Positions 1 through 8,071 of a stretch of 36,860 bases of DNA are shown here, piece after piece. The stretch lies in contig DASVGV010000137.1 in the NCBI GenBank assembly GCA_036379355.1, positions 1 to 36,860 on the forward strand. Reading direction: 5' to 3'. The position numbers and the translations under genes are program-made. Origin of the DNA: CAJCIY01 sp036379355 (GTDB lineage Bacteria; Actinomycetota; Actinomycetes; Mycobacteriales; CAJCIY01). Under the pieces are notes generated by a model. The model did no database searches. It was not told where the DNA came from and was given only the letters and a program-made list of their open reading frames with translations. Each line of letters begins with the position of its first letter. Position 1 is the stretch's first letter.

Positions 1-536
1 CGACGGTCCTCGCGTCGGAGAACGGAGGTGTCGCCTTCGGCGAGATCGTCGGCGGCGGCATCGGCCTCGACCGCGCGTACCCGCAGGTCGATCTGGACGG
101 CCTGCTGAACGCGAAGGGCGAGGCGCTGAAGCACACCGACGAGACGGGCGGCTGCGGCGCCTTCGTGACGAACGCGCCGTTCGGGACCGTCGCCGAGTAC
201 ACGCACTATGCGACGCCGCAGGCCTTGCTCGCGGTCCCCCGCGTGAAGAACACCCTGGCGAAGCTGGACCTGATCACGCGTCCGGCGCCCACGGCGCCGA
301 CCTTCTACTTCCAGGAGGTCGCCGACGAGTTCCTGCCGCACGCGCAGGTCGACCAGCTCGTCGCCGCGTACTGCGCGAAAGGCGCCACGATCGACTACGT
401 ACGAGGGGTGACCGGCGAGCACCTCAGCGGCGCCGTCGACTACTCGGCCCAGGCGTTCGCGTACTTCCAGAGCCGTTTCGCCGGACTGCCGCCGGTCGAC
501 ACCTGCGCCCTGCCGGGCCACGGCATCCCGGGCTGA
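1..536 (+). CDS. Secretory lipase family protein, C-terminal part (5' end outside window)
   Basis: The reading frame is open from the left edge of the window, so only the last ~177 residues of the protein are visible. The sequence resembles the C-terminal half of the secretory triacylglycerol lipase family (LIP, the Candida antarctica lipase A type). A 'VADEFLP' segment followed ~45 residues later by 'TGEHLSG' matches the order of the catalytic Asp and His in that alpha/beta-hydrolase family. The nucleophile Ser and any signal peptide would lie upstream. The GTG at 165 is only an internal codon, because homologous sequence continues upstream of it. The family hydrolyses acyl esters, normally outside the cell; the substrate here is unknown. 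No partner gene is visible, and the next gene downstream converges from the other strand after 19 bp. Confidence 0.75.
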   Translation, partial: TVLASENGGVAFGEIVGGGIGLDRAYPQVDLDGLLNAKGEALKHTDETGGCGAFVTNAPFGTVAEYTHYATPQALLAVPRVKNTLAKLDLITRPAPTAPTFYFQEVADEFLPHAQVDQLVAAYCAKGATIDYVRGVTGEHLSGAVDYSAQAFAYFQSRFAGLPPVDTCALPGHGIPG

Positions 537-555
537 CCCGGCTGCGCGGCGCGGT

Positions 556-1143
556 TCATTCGGTGGGGGCGGGTGGTTCCTGGCCGTGCCGGATGTCGAT
601 CTCGGACTGGTGCCAGACGGGGCTGTCGCCGGCGGTCTCGACGTTGAAGCCGTAGTCGAAGACCAGCGTGCCGCCGAAGGTGGCGCCGACGGACACGAGC
701 CCGGCCACAATGATCGACAGGATCATGATCCCGACGGACGTGACCGTGTACGTGTGGTAGGTCACCAGCCGCCAGACCAGGTCGGCGACCGCGACGAGGG
801 TCACGGTGACCATGATCGTGGCGTGCGTGTTGATGGTGCGTCGGGCCTGGGTGCCCGGTTCGGAGGACTTCCACCAGTCCCAGGTTCCGGTCAGGGCGGC
901 GAGGATCGACACCGCCACGCCGCCGACGAAGGCATACGTGCCGGCGTGGAAGAACTCGTGGGCCCATGCGTGGCCGGTCCCGCCGATGTAGGAGACCACG
1001 TCCAGGACTCCGGCGAGCAGATACAGGCCGATCGGGACGTCGGTCAGCGGTGGGTGCAGCGGTTTGCCGGCCCAGCCCCGCAGGCCGTGGAACTCGCGGC
1101 CGGACAGGGTGAGGGTGGGGCGGACCGAGAACTTCCTGCTCAT
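556..1143 (-). CDS. DUF2231 domain membrane protein
   Basis: This 195-residue protein has about four hydrophobic segments (roughly residues 36-56, 68-88, 105-128 and 133-160) and fits the DUF2231 family of small integral membrane proteins. An N-terminal 'HPPLTDVPIGLY' motif and several conserved His and Trp residues are visible. The ATG at 1143 follows an AAGGAG ribosome site by 7 nt. The gene lies 24 nt downstream of folE on the same strand, so the two are probably co-transcribed from the promoter at 1762-1849. The family's biochemical function is unknown; histidines near the membrane segments would allow haem or metal binding, but that is inference. The operon association with folE and a cysteine-rich regulator suggests a shared metal or redox response. 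Confidence 0.8.
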   Translation of the reverse strand: MSRKFSVRPTLTLSGREFHGLRGWAGKPLHPPLTDVPIGLYLLAGVLDVVSYIGGTGHAWAHEFFHAGTYAFVGGVAVSILAALTGTWDWWKSSEPGTQARRTINTHATIMVTVTLVAVADLVWRLVTYHTYTVTSVGIMILSIIVAGLVSVGATFGGTLVFDYGFNVETAGDSPVWHQSEIDIRHGQEPPAPTE

Positions 1144-1167
1144 GGCAACGACTCCTTCGGGCCGGTG

Positions 1168-1761
1168 TTACCGGCCGATCTCGATGAGGCGGAAGAACTC
1201 CTCGCGCGAGCGGGGGTCGTCGCGAAGCCGACCCAGCAGCGCGGAGGTGACGGTGTTGGCGCCGTGCGCGCGGACCCCGCGCAAAGACATGCACAGGTGC
1301 TCGGCCTGCACGACCACGCCGACCGCCTGCGGGTGCAGCTCACGCTCGACCCAGTCGGCGACCTGCTTGGTCAACCGCTCCTGGACCTGCAGCCGCGCCG
1401 CGTACGTCTCCACCACCCTGGCCAGCTTCGACAGGCCCAGGATCCGCCCGCCGGGCAGGTAACCCACGTGCGCCACCCCGCAGAACGGCAGCAGATGGTG
1501 CTGGCACAACGACCGGAACGGAATGTCCCGGCACACGACCATCTCGTCGTACGCCTCCTCGTTCGCGAACGAGGTGGGACAGAACTCCGGGGCCGTCAAC
1601 AGCTCCGCGTACGCGGCGGCGACCCGCCGCGGCGTCTCCCGCGTCTGCGGATCGGCCAGATCCGCACCCAGCGCGACCAGCAGGTCGGCAACGGCACGCT
1701 CGGCCGCGGGCAAATCCACACCCTCGACCGGGCGGACGGAACGCATCACGCTCGCGGTCAT
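1168..1761 (-). CDS. folE: GTP cyclohydrolase I
   Basis: Converts GTP to 7,8-dihydroneopterin triphosphate, the first step of tetrahydrofolate and pterin synthesis, in the cytoplasm. The 197-residue product carries the family signature 'SLCQHHLLPF' and the Zn ligands Cys86, His89 and Cys157; the Cys-to-Cys spacing of 71 equals that of the E. coli enzyme (Cys110/Cys181). I chose the ATG at 1761 because AGAGGGG lies 6 nt upstream; a TTG two codons earlier sits too close to that site. The DUF2231 gene follows after 24 nt. Unlike the mycobacterial locus, folP, folB and folK do not follow. The divergent HTH gene and shared promoter region suggest dedicated regulation, so this could be a conditionally expressed folE copy instead of the housekeeping one. 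Confidence 0.95.
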   Translation of the reverse strand: MTASVMRSVRPVEGVDLPAAERAVADLLVALGADLADPQTRETPRRVAAAYAELLTAPEFCPTSFANEEAYDEMVVCRDIPFRSLCQHHLLPFCGVAHVGYLPGGRILGLSKLARVVETYAARLQVQERLTKQVADWVERELHPQAVGVVVQAEHLCMSLRGVRAHGANTVTSALLGRLRDDPRSREEFFRLIEIGR

Positions 1762-1849
1762 CGCCAACCCCTCTAAAGTCCATCCAACCCGTCAATAGAA
1801 TCATCCCGAAGAGTCTTGCGTCAAGGGCATTACGTTTTACAGTGAAGGG
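1762..1849. promoter_or_regulatory. Divergent promoter region between folE and the HTH regulator
   Basis: On the minus strand, TTGACG (1824-1819) with an 18-nt spacer and TTCTAT (1800-1795), or 17 nt to ATTCTA, forms a good promoter for folE with a predicted leader of ~27 nt. On the plus strand, TTGCGT (1816-1821), a 16-nt spacer and TACAGT (1838-1843) lie 6 nt before the regulator's GTG, predicting a leaderless mRNA. The two -35 hexamers overlap at 1819-1821, so one protein bound there could control both directions. The hexamers are read directly; promoter activity and operator identity are inference. Confidence 0.55.
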
Positions 1850-2548
1850 GTGGAGCAGGGACGTGAGCGGGACCAGGTCGGCGCCGTCGCCGCGCTGAAC
1901 CACTCGCTGAGCCGCCGCGCGTACGACCTCGTGTGTTCCCGCGGCTGGACCAGCCGCGACGACGCGGCGGCCGCCCTCGGTGTCGATCGCACGGTCGCCG
2001 CCTTCCACCTCGACAAGCTCCTGGCCGCCGGCCTGCTCACCGTCCGGTACGAGCGGACGTCGGGCCGGACCGGACCCGGCGCCGGCCGGCCCGCCAAGCT
2101 GTACGCGCGTTCGGCCACGGACGTCGACGTGTCGTTCCCCCCGCGTCGTTACGACCTGGCCAGCGCGTTGCTCGCCGACGCCCTCGACCGCACTGCGGCG
2201 GGGCAGGACGCGCGCCAGGCGCTCGGCGACGTCGCCCACGACACCGGCGTCCAGCTCGGCCGGGAGGCCGCCGTATCCCGCGGCCGTACCTCGCCGCGGA
2301 CCGCCCTGGTGCGGACCCTCACCGACACCGGCTACGCACCCCGGCAGCACGGTCGCGACATCGAGCTCGCCAACTGTCCGTTCCACCGTCTGGTCGCCGG
2401 CCACCCCGACCTCGTGTGCCGCATGAACCTGGACCTGCTCGCGGGCGTGCTCGAAGGCCTCCAGTGCGACGGGACCCTGTGCGCGCGCCTCGAGCCGGGG
2501 GAGGGACGCTGCTGCGTCCGCATCGGTCCGGTCGCCCGGCAGTCCTGA
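1850..2548 (+). CDS. Cysteine-rich winged-helix transcriptional regulator (SufR/ArsR-like)
   Basis: A 232-residue DNA-binding protein. Residues ~18-85 form a winged helix-turn-helix (recognition region around 'VDRTVAAFHLDKLLAAGLL', then a wing rich in Gly/Arg/Pro). The C-terminal domain holds Cys176, Cys190, Cys206, Cys211, Cys221 and Cys222, plus Cys29 near the HTH. The arrangement 'NCPFHRL...LVCRMNLDLL' recalls SufR-type regulators that sense through an Fe-S cluster; a Zn or thiol switch is also possible. The GTG at 1850 has no properly spaced ribosome site, but the -10 TACAGT ends 6 nt before it, consistent with leaderless translation. It is divergent from folE-DUF2231 with overlapping promoters, so autoregulation and control of folE are likely. 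The ligand is unknown. Confidence 0.8.
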   Translation: MEQGRERDQVGAVAALNHSLSRRAYDLVCSRGWTSRDDAAAALGVDRTVAAFHLDKLLAAGLLTVRYERTSGRTGPGAGRPAKLYARSATDVDVSFPPRRYDLASALLADALDRTAAGQDARQALGDVAHDTGVQLGREAAVSRGRTSPRTALVRTLTDTGYAPRQHGRDIELANCPFHRLVAGHPDLVCRMNLDLLAGVLEGLQCDGTLCARLEPGEGRCCVRIGPVARQS

Positions 2549-2577
2549 CGGCCCTCCGACGGGGCCCGCGGGCCGGC

Positions 2578-2592
2578 CGGGCGTGCCGCCCG
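2578..2592 (+). other. Small GC hairpin after the regulator gene
   Basis: A 6-bp stem with a 3-nt loop (CGGGCG-TGC-CGCCCG) follows a 12-bp palindrome, GGCCCGCGGGCC, at about 2563-2574, between the regulator and the DUF2520 gene. There is no T-tract, so a terminator role is only possible. TATGCT at 2595-2600, just downstream, could be the -10 of the DUF2520-pan operon. Confidence 0.3.
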
Positions 2593-2643
2593 CCTATGCT
2601 GGACGGGCTCGTCCGGTACCCCCTCCAGGACTGGAACGAAACT

Positions 2644-3522
2644 GTGACTGCTGCTTCCCCAGCCGACCGTCCCGGTCGCCTCGCCGTCGGTGTCGTCGGC
2701 GCCGGCCGTGCCGGGAGCGCGCTCGCCGCGGCGCTACGGCGCGCCGGCCACCGCCTGGTAGCCGCGACGCCGTCCGGCCGCGCGTATCCGCTGCTCGGTG
2801 ACCTGCCCCGGCGCGACGCCGCCGCCGTGGCCGCGGACGCCGACCTGCTGCTGCTCACCGTCCCCGACGACGACCTCGCGGGTCTGGTCCGTGGCCTCGT
2901 CGCGCAGGACGCGATCCGGCCGGGGCAGCTCGTGCTGCACGCCTCCGGCGTGCACGGCCTGTCGGTCCTGGGTCCGGCGACCGACGCCGGCGCCCTGCCG
3001 CTGGCGCTGCACCCGGCGATGACCTTCAGCGGCGAGACGACCGACCTGGACCGGATGACCGGTACGTCGATCGCGGTCACCGCTCCCGACGAGCTCCGCG
3101 CGGTCGGCGAGGTTCTCGCCCTGGAGCTCGGGGGCGAGCCGGTCTGGATCCCCGAGGCTTTGCGCCCGGTCTGGCATGCGGGCCTGGCGCACGGCGCGAA
3201 CCACCTGGTAACGCTGGTCGGGCAGGCGGCCGACCTGCTCACGCGGGCCGGGGTGGACGAGCCGAAGCACGTCCTCGCACCGCTGCTCTCGGCCGCCCTC
3301 GAGGGCGCGCTGCGCCTGGGTGACCAGGCGCTCACCGGACCGGTCGTCCGCGGGGACGCGCGCACGGTCGCCGCGCACCTCGAGGTGCTCGCCGCGGACC
3401 CGGCGCGCGGTGCGTACCTTGCCCTCGCCCGCGCCACCGCCGACCGGGCGCTGGCCTCCGGGCGGCTACGCGCCGCCGATGCGGAGGGGCTGCTGGGCGT
3501 CCTGGGGGAGGTGCCGCGATGA
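2644..3522 (+). CDS. Rossmann-like and DUF2520 domain protein
   Basis: A 292-residue protein with an N-terminal NAD(P)-type Rossmann fold (dinucleotide-binding 'VGAGRAG', residues ~18-24, after a beta strand 'LAVGVV') and a C-terminal helical DUF2520 domain ('LALHPAMTF' at about the domain junction). It resembles F420/NADP-oxidoreductase or ketopantoate-reductase-like dehydrogenases. Its position immediately before panC, with an ATGA overlap, is conserved in actinobacteria (Rv3603c in M. tuberculosis). This supports a role linked to pantothenate synthesis, for example a ketopantoate reductase, but that is inference. The GTG at 2644 gives the normal domain start. An in-frame ATG at 2596 overlaps the putative -10 TATGCT and would add 16 residues that do not belong to the fold. 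Confidence 0.85.
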   Translation: MTAASPADRPGRLAVGVVGAGRAGSALAAALRRAGHRLVAATPSGRAYPLLGDLPRRDAAAVAADADLLLLTVPDDDLAGLVRGLVAQDAIRPGQLVLHASGVHGLSVLGPATDAGALPLALHPAMTFSGETTDLDRMTGTSIAVTAPDELRAVGEVLALELGGEPVWIPEALRPVWHAGLAHGANHLVTLVGQAADLLTRAGVDEPKHVLAPLLSAALEGALRLGDQALTGPVVRGDARTVAAHLEVLAADPARGAYLALARATADRALASGRLRAADAEGLLGVLGEVPR

Positions 3523-4328
3523 CCGTCGTCGTGCACACCCGGGCGGAGCTTGCGCAGGCGCTCCGCGACCTTGCCGACGTACGCCTGGTCCCGACGATGG
3601 GGGCCTTGCACGCCGGGCACGCGGCCCTCATCGACGCCGCCGGGCCCGGCGCGGTCGTCTCGGTCTTCGTCAACCCGCTCCAGTTCGGTGCCGGCGAGGA
3701 CTACGGCCGCTACCCGCGCACGCTGGAGACGGACGTCGCCCTCTGCGAGGCGCACGACGTGGCCGTGGTCTGGGCGCCGTCGGTCAGGGACATGTACGTC
3801 GGCGGCCAGCCGGCGGTGACCGTACGCGCGGGCGAGCTCGGCGCGCGCCTGGAGGGCGCCGCCCGGCCGGGGCACTTCGACGGCGTGCTCACCGTCGTCG
3901 CCAAGCTGTTCGGCGCGACCCGCGCCGACGTCGCGTACTTCGGGCAGAAGGACGCGCAGCAGCTCGCACTGGTCCGCCGGATGGTGACCGACCTCGACCT
4001 GCCCACCCGCGTCGTCGAGGTACCCACGGTGCGCGAGCCGGACGGGCTGGCGCTGTCCAGCCGCAACCGCTACCTCTCGGCGGCCGAGCGCACCGCCGCG
4101 CTGGCGCTGTCCCGGGCCGTGCGTGCCGGCTCGCTCGACGCGGCCCGCGCGGCGCTCGCCGACGCCGCGGGCCTCGACGTCGACTACTGCGAGCTGGTCG
4201 ACAGCGACACCTTCGCGCCGCGGTCCGCGCCGCCCGGTCGCCTCGTCGTCGCCGCCCGCGTCGGCACCACCCGCCTGCTCGACAACGAGCTGGTCACCGC
4301 AGATGTCCGTGTTCCCGAGCTGGTCTGA
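3519..4328 (+). CDS. panC: Pantothenate synthetase
   Basis: Condenses pantoate with beta-alanine, using ATP through a pantoyl-adenylate intermediate, to give pantothenate (vitamin B5). The 269-residue product has the nucleotidyltransferase HxGH motif as 'HAGH' (residues 31-34) in 'PTMGALHAGH', the conserved 'FVNPLQF', 'YFGQKDAQQL' and the KMSKS-like loop 'LALSSRNRYL'. It is slightly shorter than the usual 280-310 residues, mainly through a compact C-terminal domain. Its ATG overlaps the stop of the DUF2520 gene (ATGA), so translation is probably coupled. panD, which supplies beta-alanine, starts 17 nt downstream, so the last two steps of the pathway are in one transcript. Confidence 0.96.
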   Translation: MTVVVHTRAELAQALRDLADVRLVPTMGALHAGHAALIDAAGPGAVVSVFVNPLQFGAGEDYGRYPRTLETDVALCEAHDVAVVWAPSVRDMYVGGQPAVTVRAGELGARLEGAARPGHFDGVLTVVAKLFGATRADVAYFGQKDAQQLALVRRMVTDLDLPTRVVEVPTVREPDGLALSSRNRYLSAAERTAALALSRAVRAGSLDAARAALADAAGLDVDYCELVDSDTFAPRSAPPGRLVVAARVGTTRLLDNELVTADVRVPELV

Positions 4329-4345
4329 AGAGGTCGCACACCCCG

Positions 4346-4765
4346 ATGTTCCGCACGATGCTGAAGTCCAAGATCCACCGTGCCACGGTGACGCAGGCCG
4401 ACCTGCACTACGTCGGTTCGGTCACGGTCGACCGCGACCTCATGGACGCCGCCGACCTGCTGCCGGGCGAGCAGGTGGCGATCGTCGACATCAACAACGG
4501 GTCCCGGCTCGAGACGTACGTGATCGAGGGGCCGCGGGGCTCCGGTGTCATCGGCATCAACGGGGCGGCGGCGCGCCTGGTCGCACCCGGCGACCTCGTG
4601 ATCCTGATCTCGTACCAGACGGTCACCGATGCCGAGGCCCGGGAGAACGCGCCCAAGGTCGTCTTCGTCGATGCCGCCAACCAGATCAGCGGCCTGTCCG
4701 CCGACCCGGCCGACGCGCTGCCCGGTGACGTGTCGAGCCTGCGCGGCGACACGATCTCCCCATGA
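4346..4765 (+). CDS. panD: Aspartate 1-decarboxylase
   Basis: Makes beta-alanine from L-aspartate for pantothenate synthesis. The 139-residue pro-enzyme self-cleaves between Gly24 and Ser25 ('YVGSVTVD' is visible at residues 22-29) to generate the pyruvoyl cofactor on the alpha chain. Other family marks are Lys9 near the N-terminus ('MLKSKIHRATVT') and 'GINGAAARL'. The length is normal. The ATG at 4346 gives the canonical 'MFRTML' N-terminus. Its stop overlaps the nadB start (ATGA at 4762-4765). PanD and NadB both consume aspartate, so their coupling in one operon places two branches of aspartate-derived cofactor synthesis under common control. Confidence 0.97.
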   Translation: MFRTMLKSKIHRATVTQADLHYVGSVTVDRDLMDAADLLPGEQVAIVDINNGSRLETYVIEGPRGSGVIGINGAAARLVAPGDLVILISYQTVTDAEARENAPKVVFVDAANQISGLSADPADALPGDVSSLRGDTISP

Positions 4766-6411
4766 CCGCACCGCTGGTCTCGCCTGCGGCGCAAGCGGTC
4801 CGGCTTCCGCACCGGCTGCGCGCGGACGCTCCCGGCTGGGTACGCCGCGCTGATGTCGTCGTCGTCGGGTCCGGGGTCGCCGGCCTGACGGCGGCGCTGC
4901 ACGCGCGCGCGACCGGCGCCCGCGTCCTCCTGGTCACCAAGGCGCTCGTCGACGCCGGGTCGACCCGCTGGGCGCAGGGCGGGATCGCCGCGGCGCTCGA
5001 TCCGCTCGACTCCCCCGAGGAGCACCTGCGCGACACGCTCGTGGCCGGTGCGGGGCTGTGCGACGAGGAAGCCGTGCGGGTCCTCGTCACCGAGGGCCCC
5101 CAGCGGGTACGAGAGCTCGCTGCGCTCGGCGCGACCTTCGACGTCGACCCGTCCGGAGCGCTCGCGCTGACCCGCGAGGGCGGCCACCTCCGTCACCGCA
5201 TCGTGCACGCCGGCGGCGACGCGACCGGCGCCGAGGTCGAGCGGGCCCTGGTGGCCGCCGTCGCCGGGCAGCCGCGCCTGGCCGGCCACGCCGGCATCGA
5301 GGTGATCGAGCACGCCTCGGTCCTCGACCTGCTGCTCGGCCCGGACGGGCAGGCCGCCGGGCTCACCCTGCACGTCCTCGGCGAGGGCACCCGCGACGGC
5401 GTCGGCGCCGTGCACGCGCGCGCGGTCGTTCTCGCCAGCGGCGGCTTCGGACAGGTCTTCTCCTCCACCACGAACCCGCCGGTGGCAACCGGCGACGGCC
5501 TCGCGCTGGCCCTGCGCGCCGGCGCGGCGGTCGCGGACCTGGAGTTCGTGCAGTTCCATCCCACGGTGCTGTTCCTGGGCCCCGACTCGACCGGGCAGCA
5601 GCCGCTGCTGTCCGAGGCGCTCCGCGGGGAAGGGGCCCGGATCGTCGACGCGGCAGGCACTTTCGTCATGGACGGCGTCCACCCGCTGGGTGACCTCGCG
5701 CCCCGGGACGTGGTGGCCACGGCGATGATGCGCCGGATGCTCGCGACTGGCGTCGACCACCTGTTCCTCGATGCGCGCGCGGTCCCCGACCTGGAGACCC
5801 GCTTCCCCACGATCGTCCGGCGCTGCCGCGAGCTCGGCTTCGAGCCGCTCGCGGACCTGTTGCCGATCGCACCCGCGGCGCACTTCGCGTCGGGTGGGGT
5901 CCGTACCGACCTCGGCGGCGCCACGTCCGTCCCCGGGCTCTACGCATGCGGCGAGGTGGCGTGCACCGGCGTCCACGGCGCGAACCGCCTCGCCTCCAAC
6001 AGCCTGCTCGAAGGGCTCGTGTTCGCGTCGCGCATCGGTGACCGGCTCGCGGGCGGGCTGCCGCCGCAGGCGGTGCCGCAGGTCGACGATCGCGTCGCTG
6101 GTCTGGTCGCGCCGGCCTGCCGGGCACGCATCGCGGCCGCGATGACGCGAGGGGCGGGGGTCCTGCGCAGCGGCGGGTCGCTCGCCGCGACGGCGCAGGA
6201 GCTCGCGGAGATCCCGGTCGACCACCGGTCACCGTCGAACGAGGCGTGGGAGGCCACCAACCTGCACACCGTCGCGTCCGCTCTCGTTGCCGCGGCGACC
6301 GCCCGTACCGAGACGCGCGGCAGCCACTGGCGGGAGGAGTACGACGGCCCGCAGCGCGCGTGGCAGCGGCACCTGACCGCGACCCTCGTCGACGCGCTGG
6401 AGGTGCGGTGA
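4762..6411 (+). CDS. nadB: L-aspartate oxidase
   Basis: FAD enzyme that oxidises L-aspartate to iminoaspartate, the first step of de novo NAD synthesis. The 549-residue protein starts with a short extension, then the FAD-binding 'GSGVAGLTAALHA' (residues ~33-45). 'STRWAQGGIAAAL', 'EFVQFHPT' and 'GANRLASNSLLEGLVF' are signatures of the succinate dehydrogenase/aspartate oxidase flavoprotein family. The absence of a neighbouring Fe-S subunit, and nadC directly downstream, favour NadB over SdhA. The start overlaps the panD stop and the end overlaps the nadC start (GTGA), so translation is coupled. Quinolinate synthase (nadA), needed for the next reaction, is not in the window and must be encoded elsewhere. 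Confidence 0.95.
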   Translation: MTAPLVSPAAQAVRLPHRLRADAPGWVRRADVVVVGSGVAGLTAALHARATGARVLLVTKALVDAGSTRWAQGGIAAALDPLDSPEEHLRDTLVAGAGLCDEEAVRVLVTEGPQRVRELAALGATFDVDPSGALALTREGGHLRHRIVHAGGDATGAEVERALVAAVAGQPRLAGHAGIEVIEHASVLDLLLGPDGQAAGLTLHVLGEGTRDGVGAVHARAVVLASGGFGQVFSSTTNPPVATGDGLALALRAGAAVADLEFVQFHPTVLFLGPDSTGQQPLLSEALRGEGARIVDAAGTFVMDGVHPLGDLAPRDVVATAMMRRMLATGVDHLFLDARAVPDLETRFPTIVRRCRELGFEPLADLLPIAPAAHFASGGVRTDLGGATSVPGLYACGEVACTGVHGANRLASNSLLEGLVFASRIGDRLAGGLPPQAVPQVDDRVAGLVAPACRARIAAAMTRGAGVLRSGGSLAATAQELAEIPVDHRSPSNEAWEATNLHTVASALVAAATARTETRGSHWREEYDGPQRAWQRHLTATLVDALEVR

Positions 6412-7289
6412 ACGGCGAGCTGGCCGCGGAGATCACCGCGCTCGGGCTGGACCCGGCCGCGGTCGAGGAGGTGGCCCGGGCCGCGCTGGAGGAGGACCTG
6501 GCGGGCGGCCTCGACGTGACCTCGGTCGCGACGATCCCCTTCGACGACGAGCGGCCCGGGGTGTTCGTGCCGCGCGGCGCGGGCGTCGTGGCAGGCGTCC
6601 TGGTCGCCGCCGCCGTCGTCGACGCCGCCGGGGACGACGACGTGATCGTCGACGCGTTGGTCACGGACGGGACGCGGGTGGCGCCGGGGGAACAGCTGCT
6701 GCGGGTACGTACCCTGACGCGCACCCTGCTGACCGCGGAGCGCACGGCGCTGAACCTCCTGTGCCACCTGTCCGGGATCGCGACCGCGACGCGTGCCTGG
6801 GTGGAGGCGGTCGCGGGGACCGGGGCGCAGATCCGCGACACCCGCAAGACCACGCCGGGGCTGCGGTTGCTGGAGAAGTACGCCGTCCGCTGCGGTGGCG
6901 GGACGAACCACCGGATGTCCCTGTCCGACGCAGCTCTCGTGAAGGACAACCATGTGTTGGCCGCCGGGAGCGTCGCCGGCGCATTCGCCGCGGTGCGGGC
7001 GACCTTCCCGGAGGTGGCGGTCGAGGTGGAGTGCGACACGGTCGAGCAGGTGCGCGAGGCCGTCGACGCCGGGGCGGAGCTGGTGCTGCTGGACAACATG
7101 TCCCTGGAGGACCTGCGGGCCGCGGTCGCCGTCGCCGCCCCGGCCCAGGTCCGGACCGAGGCCTCCGGCGGACTCACCCTCGCGAACGCCCGCGCCGTCG
7201 CCGAGACCGGCGTGGACTTTCTTGCCGTCGGCGCGCTCACCCACTCGGCACCGGTGCTCGACATCGGCCTCGACCTGGAGAACCCCTGA
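6408..7289 (+). CDS. nadC: Nicotinate-nucleotide pyrophosphorylase (carboxylating), quinolinate phosphoribosyltransferase
   Basis: Transfers phosphoribosyl from PRPP to quinolinate with decarboxylation, giving nicotinate mononucleotide for NAD synthesis. The 293-residue protein shows 'DTRKTTPGLRLLEKYAV', 'GGGTNHRMSLSDAALVKDNHV' and 'EVECDT', which hold the phosphate- and quinolinate-binding Arg, His and Lys residues of the family. 'LLDNMS' and 'EASGGL' close the barrel. The GTG at 6408 overlaps the nadB stop, and its own stop overlaps the coaX ATG. The length is normal. It acts downstream of NadB in the same pathway. Confidence 0.96.
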   Translation: MNGELAAEITALGLDPAAVEEVARAALEEDLAGGLDVTSVATIPFDDERPGVFVPRGAGVVAGVLVAAAVVDAAGDDDVIVDALVTDGTRVAPGEQLLRVRTLTRTLLTAERTALNLLCHLSGIATATRAWVEAVAGTGAQIRDTRKTTPGLRLLEKYAVRCGGGTNHRMSLSDAALVKDNHVLAAGSVAGAFAAVRATFPEVAVEVECDTVEQVREAVDAGAELVLLDNMSLEDLRAAVAVAAPAQVRTEASGGLTLANARAVAETGVDFLAVGALTHSAPVLDIGLDLENP

Positions 7290-8047
7290 TGCTGCTGGCC
7301 ATCGACGTCGGGAACACCAACACGACCATCGGCTGCTTCGAGGGCGAGAAGCTCGTCGACTCGTACCGCGTGCGGACGAACGCGCACGCGACGGGCGACG
7401 AGCTGGCCCTGCAGATCAGGGGCCTGCTGACCGACATGACGGTCACGGGGATGGCGATCTCCTCCACCGTTCCGGCCGTCCTGCACGAGCTGCGCCGCAT
7501 GGTCGAGCGCTACTTCCCGGACGTTCCCGTCATCGTCGTCGAGCCGGGCACTCGTACGGGAGTGCCGCTCCTGTACGACAACCCGCGCGAGGTCGGGCCC
7601 GACCGCATCGCCAACACACTGGCGGCGTTCCACCTGTACGGCGGCCCGGCTGTGGTGGTCGACTTCGGCACATCCACCAACTTCGACGTGGTCTCGGCCC
7701 GCGGCGAGTTCCTCGGGGGTGTGCTGGCGATCGGCATCGAGGTCGGCATCGACGCGCTCGCGGCGCGCGGCGCGCGGCTGTTCAAGGTCGAGATGTCGCG
7801 TCCCCGCGCGGTGATCGGCAAGTCGACGGCGGAGGCGCTGCAGTCGGGGCTGCTGTACGGCACGGTCGGGCAGATCGACGGCATCGTGCGACGAATCGTG
7901 GGCGAGCTCGGCGAGGAGACTCACGTGATCGCGACCGGGGGCCTTGCGCCGCTCGTGCTCGCCGAGTCGGAGACCGTGCAGCACCACGAGCCGGACCTGA
8001 CGCTGATCGGCCTGCGCCTGGTGTTCGAGCGCAACCACGCCGGCTGA
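7289..8047 (+). CDS. coaX: Type III pantothenate kinase
   Basis: Phosphorylates pantothenate in the first committed step of coenzyme A synthesis. The 252-residue product belongs to the ASKHA fold: 'AIDVGNTNTTIG' (residues 4-15) is the phosphate-1 motif, 'GPDRIANTLAAF' contains the pantothenate-binding residues, and 'VVVDFGTSTNFDVV' is the second phosphate motif. Type III enzymes need a monovalent cation and are not feedback-inhibited by CoA (family knowledge). The gene ends the DUF2520-panC-panD-nadB-nadC-coaX operon, so its substrate is made by enzymes of the same transcript. The Asn in 'TSTNFD' replaces the Ala seen in many bacterial homologues; I believe this form is common in actinomycetes. 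Confidence 0.94.
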   Translation: MLLAIDVGNTNTTIGCFEGEKLVDSYRVRTNAHATGDELALQIRGLLTDMTVTGMAISSTVPAVLHELRRMVERYFPDVPVIVVEPGTRTGVPLLYDNPREVGPDRIANTLAAFHLYGGPAVVVDFGTSTNFDVVSARGEFLGGVLAIGIEVGIDALAARGARLFKVEMSRPRAVIGKSTAEALQSGLLYGTVGQIDGIVRRIVGELGEETHVIATGGLAPLVLAESETVQHHEPDLTLIGLRLVFERNHAG

Positions 8048-8071
8048 CCGGCGCGCGGCGCCCCCCGCTCC

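Noticed and set aside
2596..2643. Upstream in-frame ATG for the DUF2520 protein
   Set aside because: It overlaps a TATGCT -10-like element and adds residues outside the Rossmann fold; the GTG at 2644 fits the family start.
5666..8038. A 790-residue open frame on the minus strand across nadB, nadC and coaX
   Set aside because: Antisense to three certain genes, low-complexity Arg/Ser/Pro composition, no domains.
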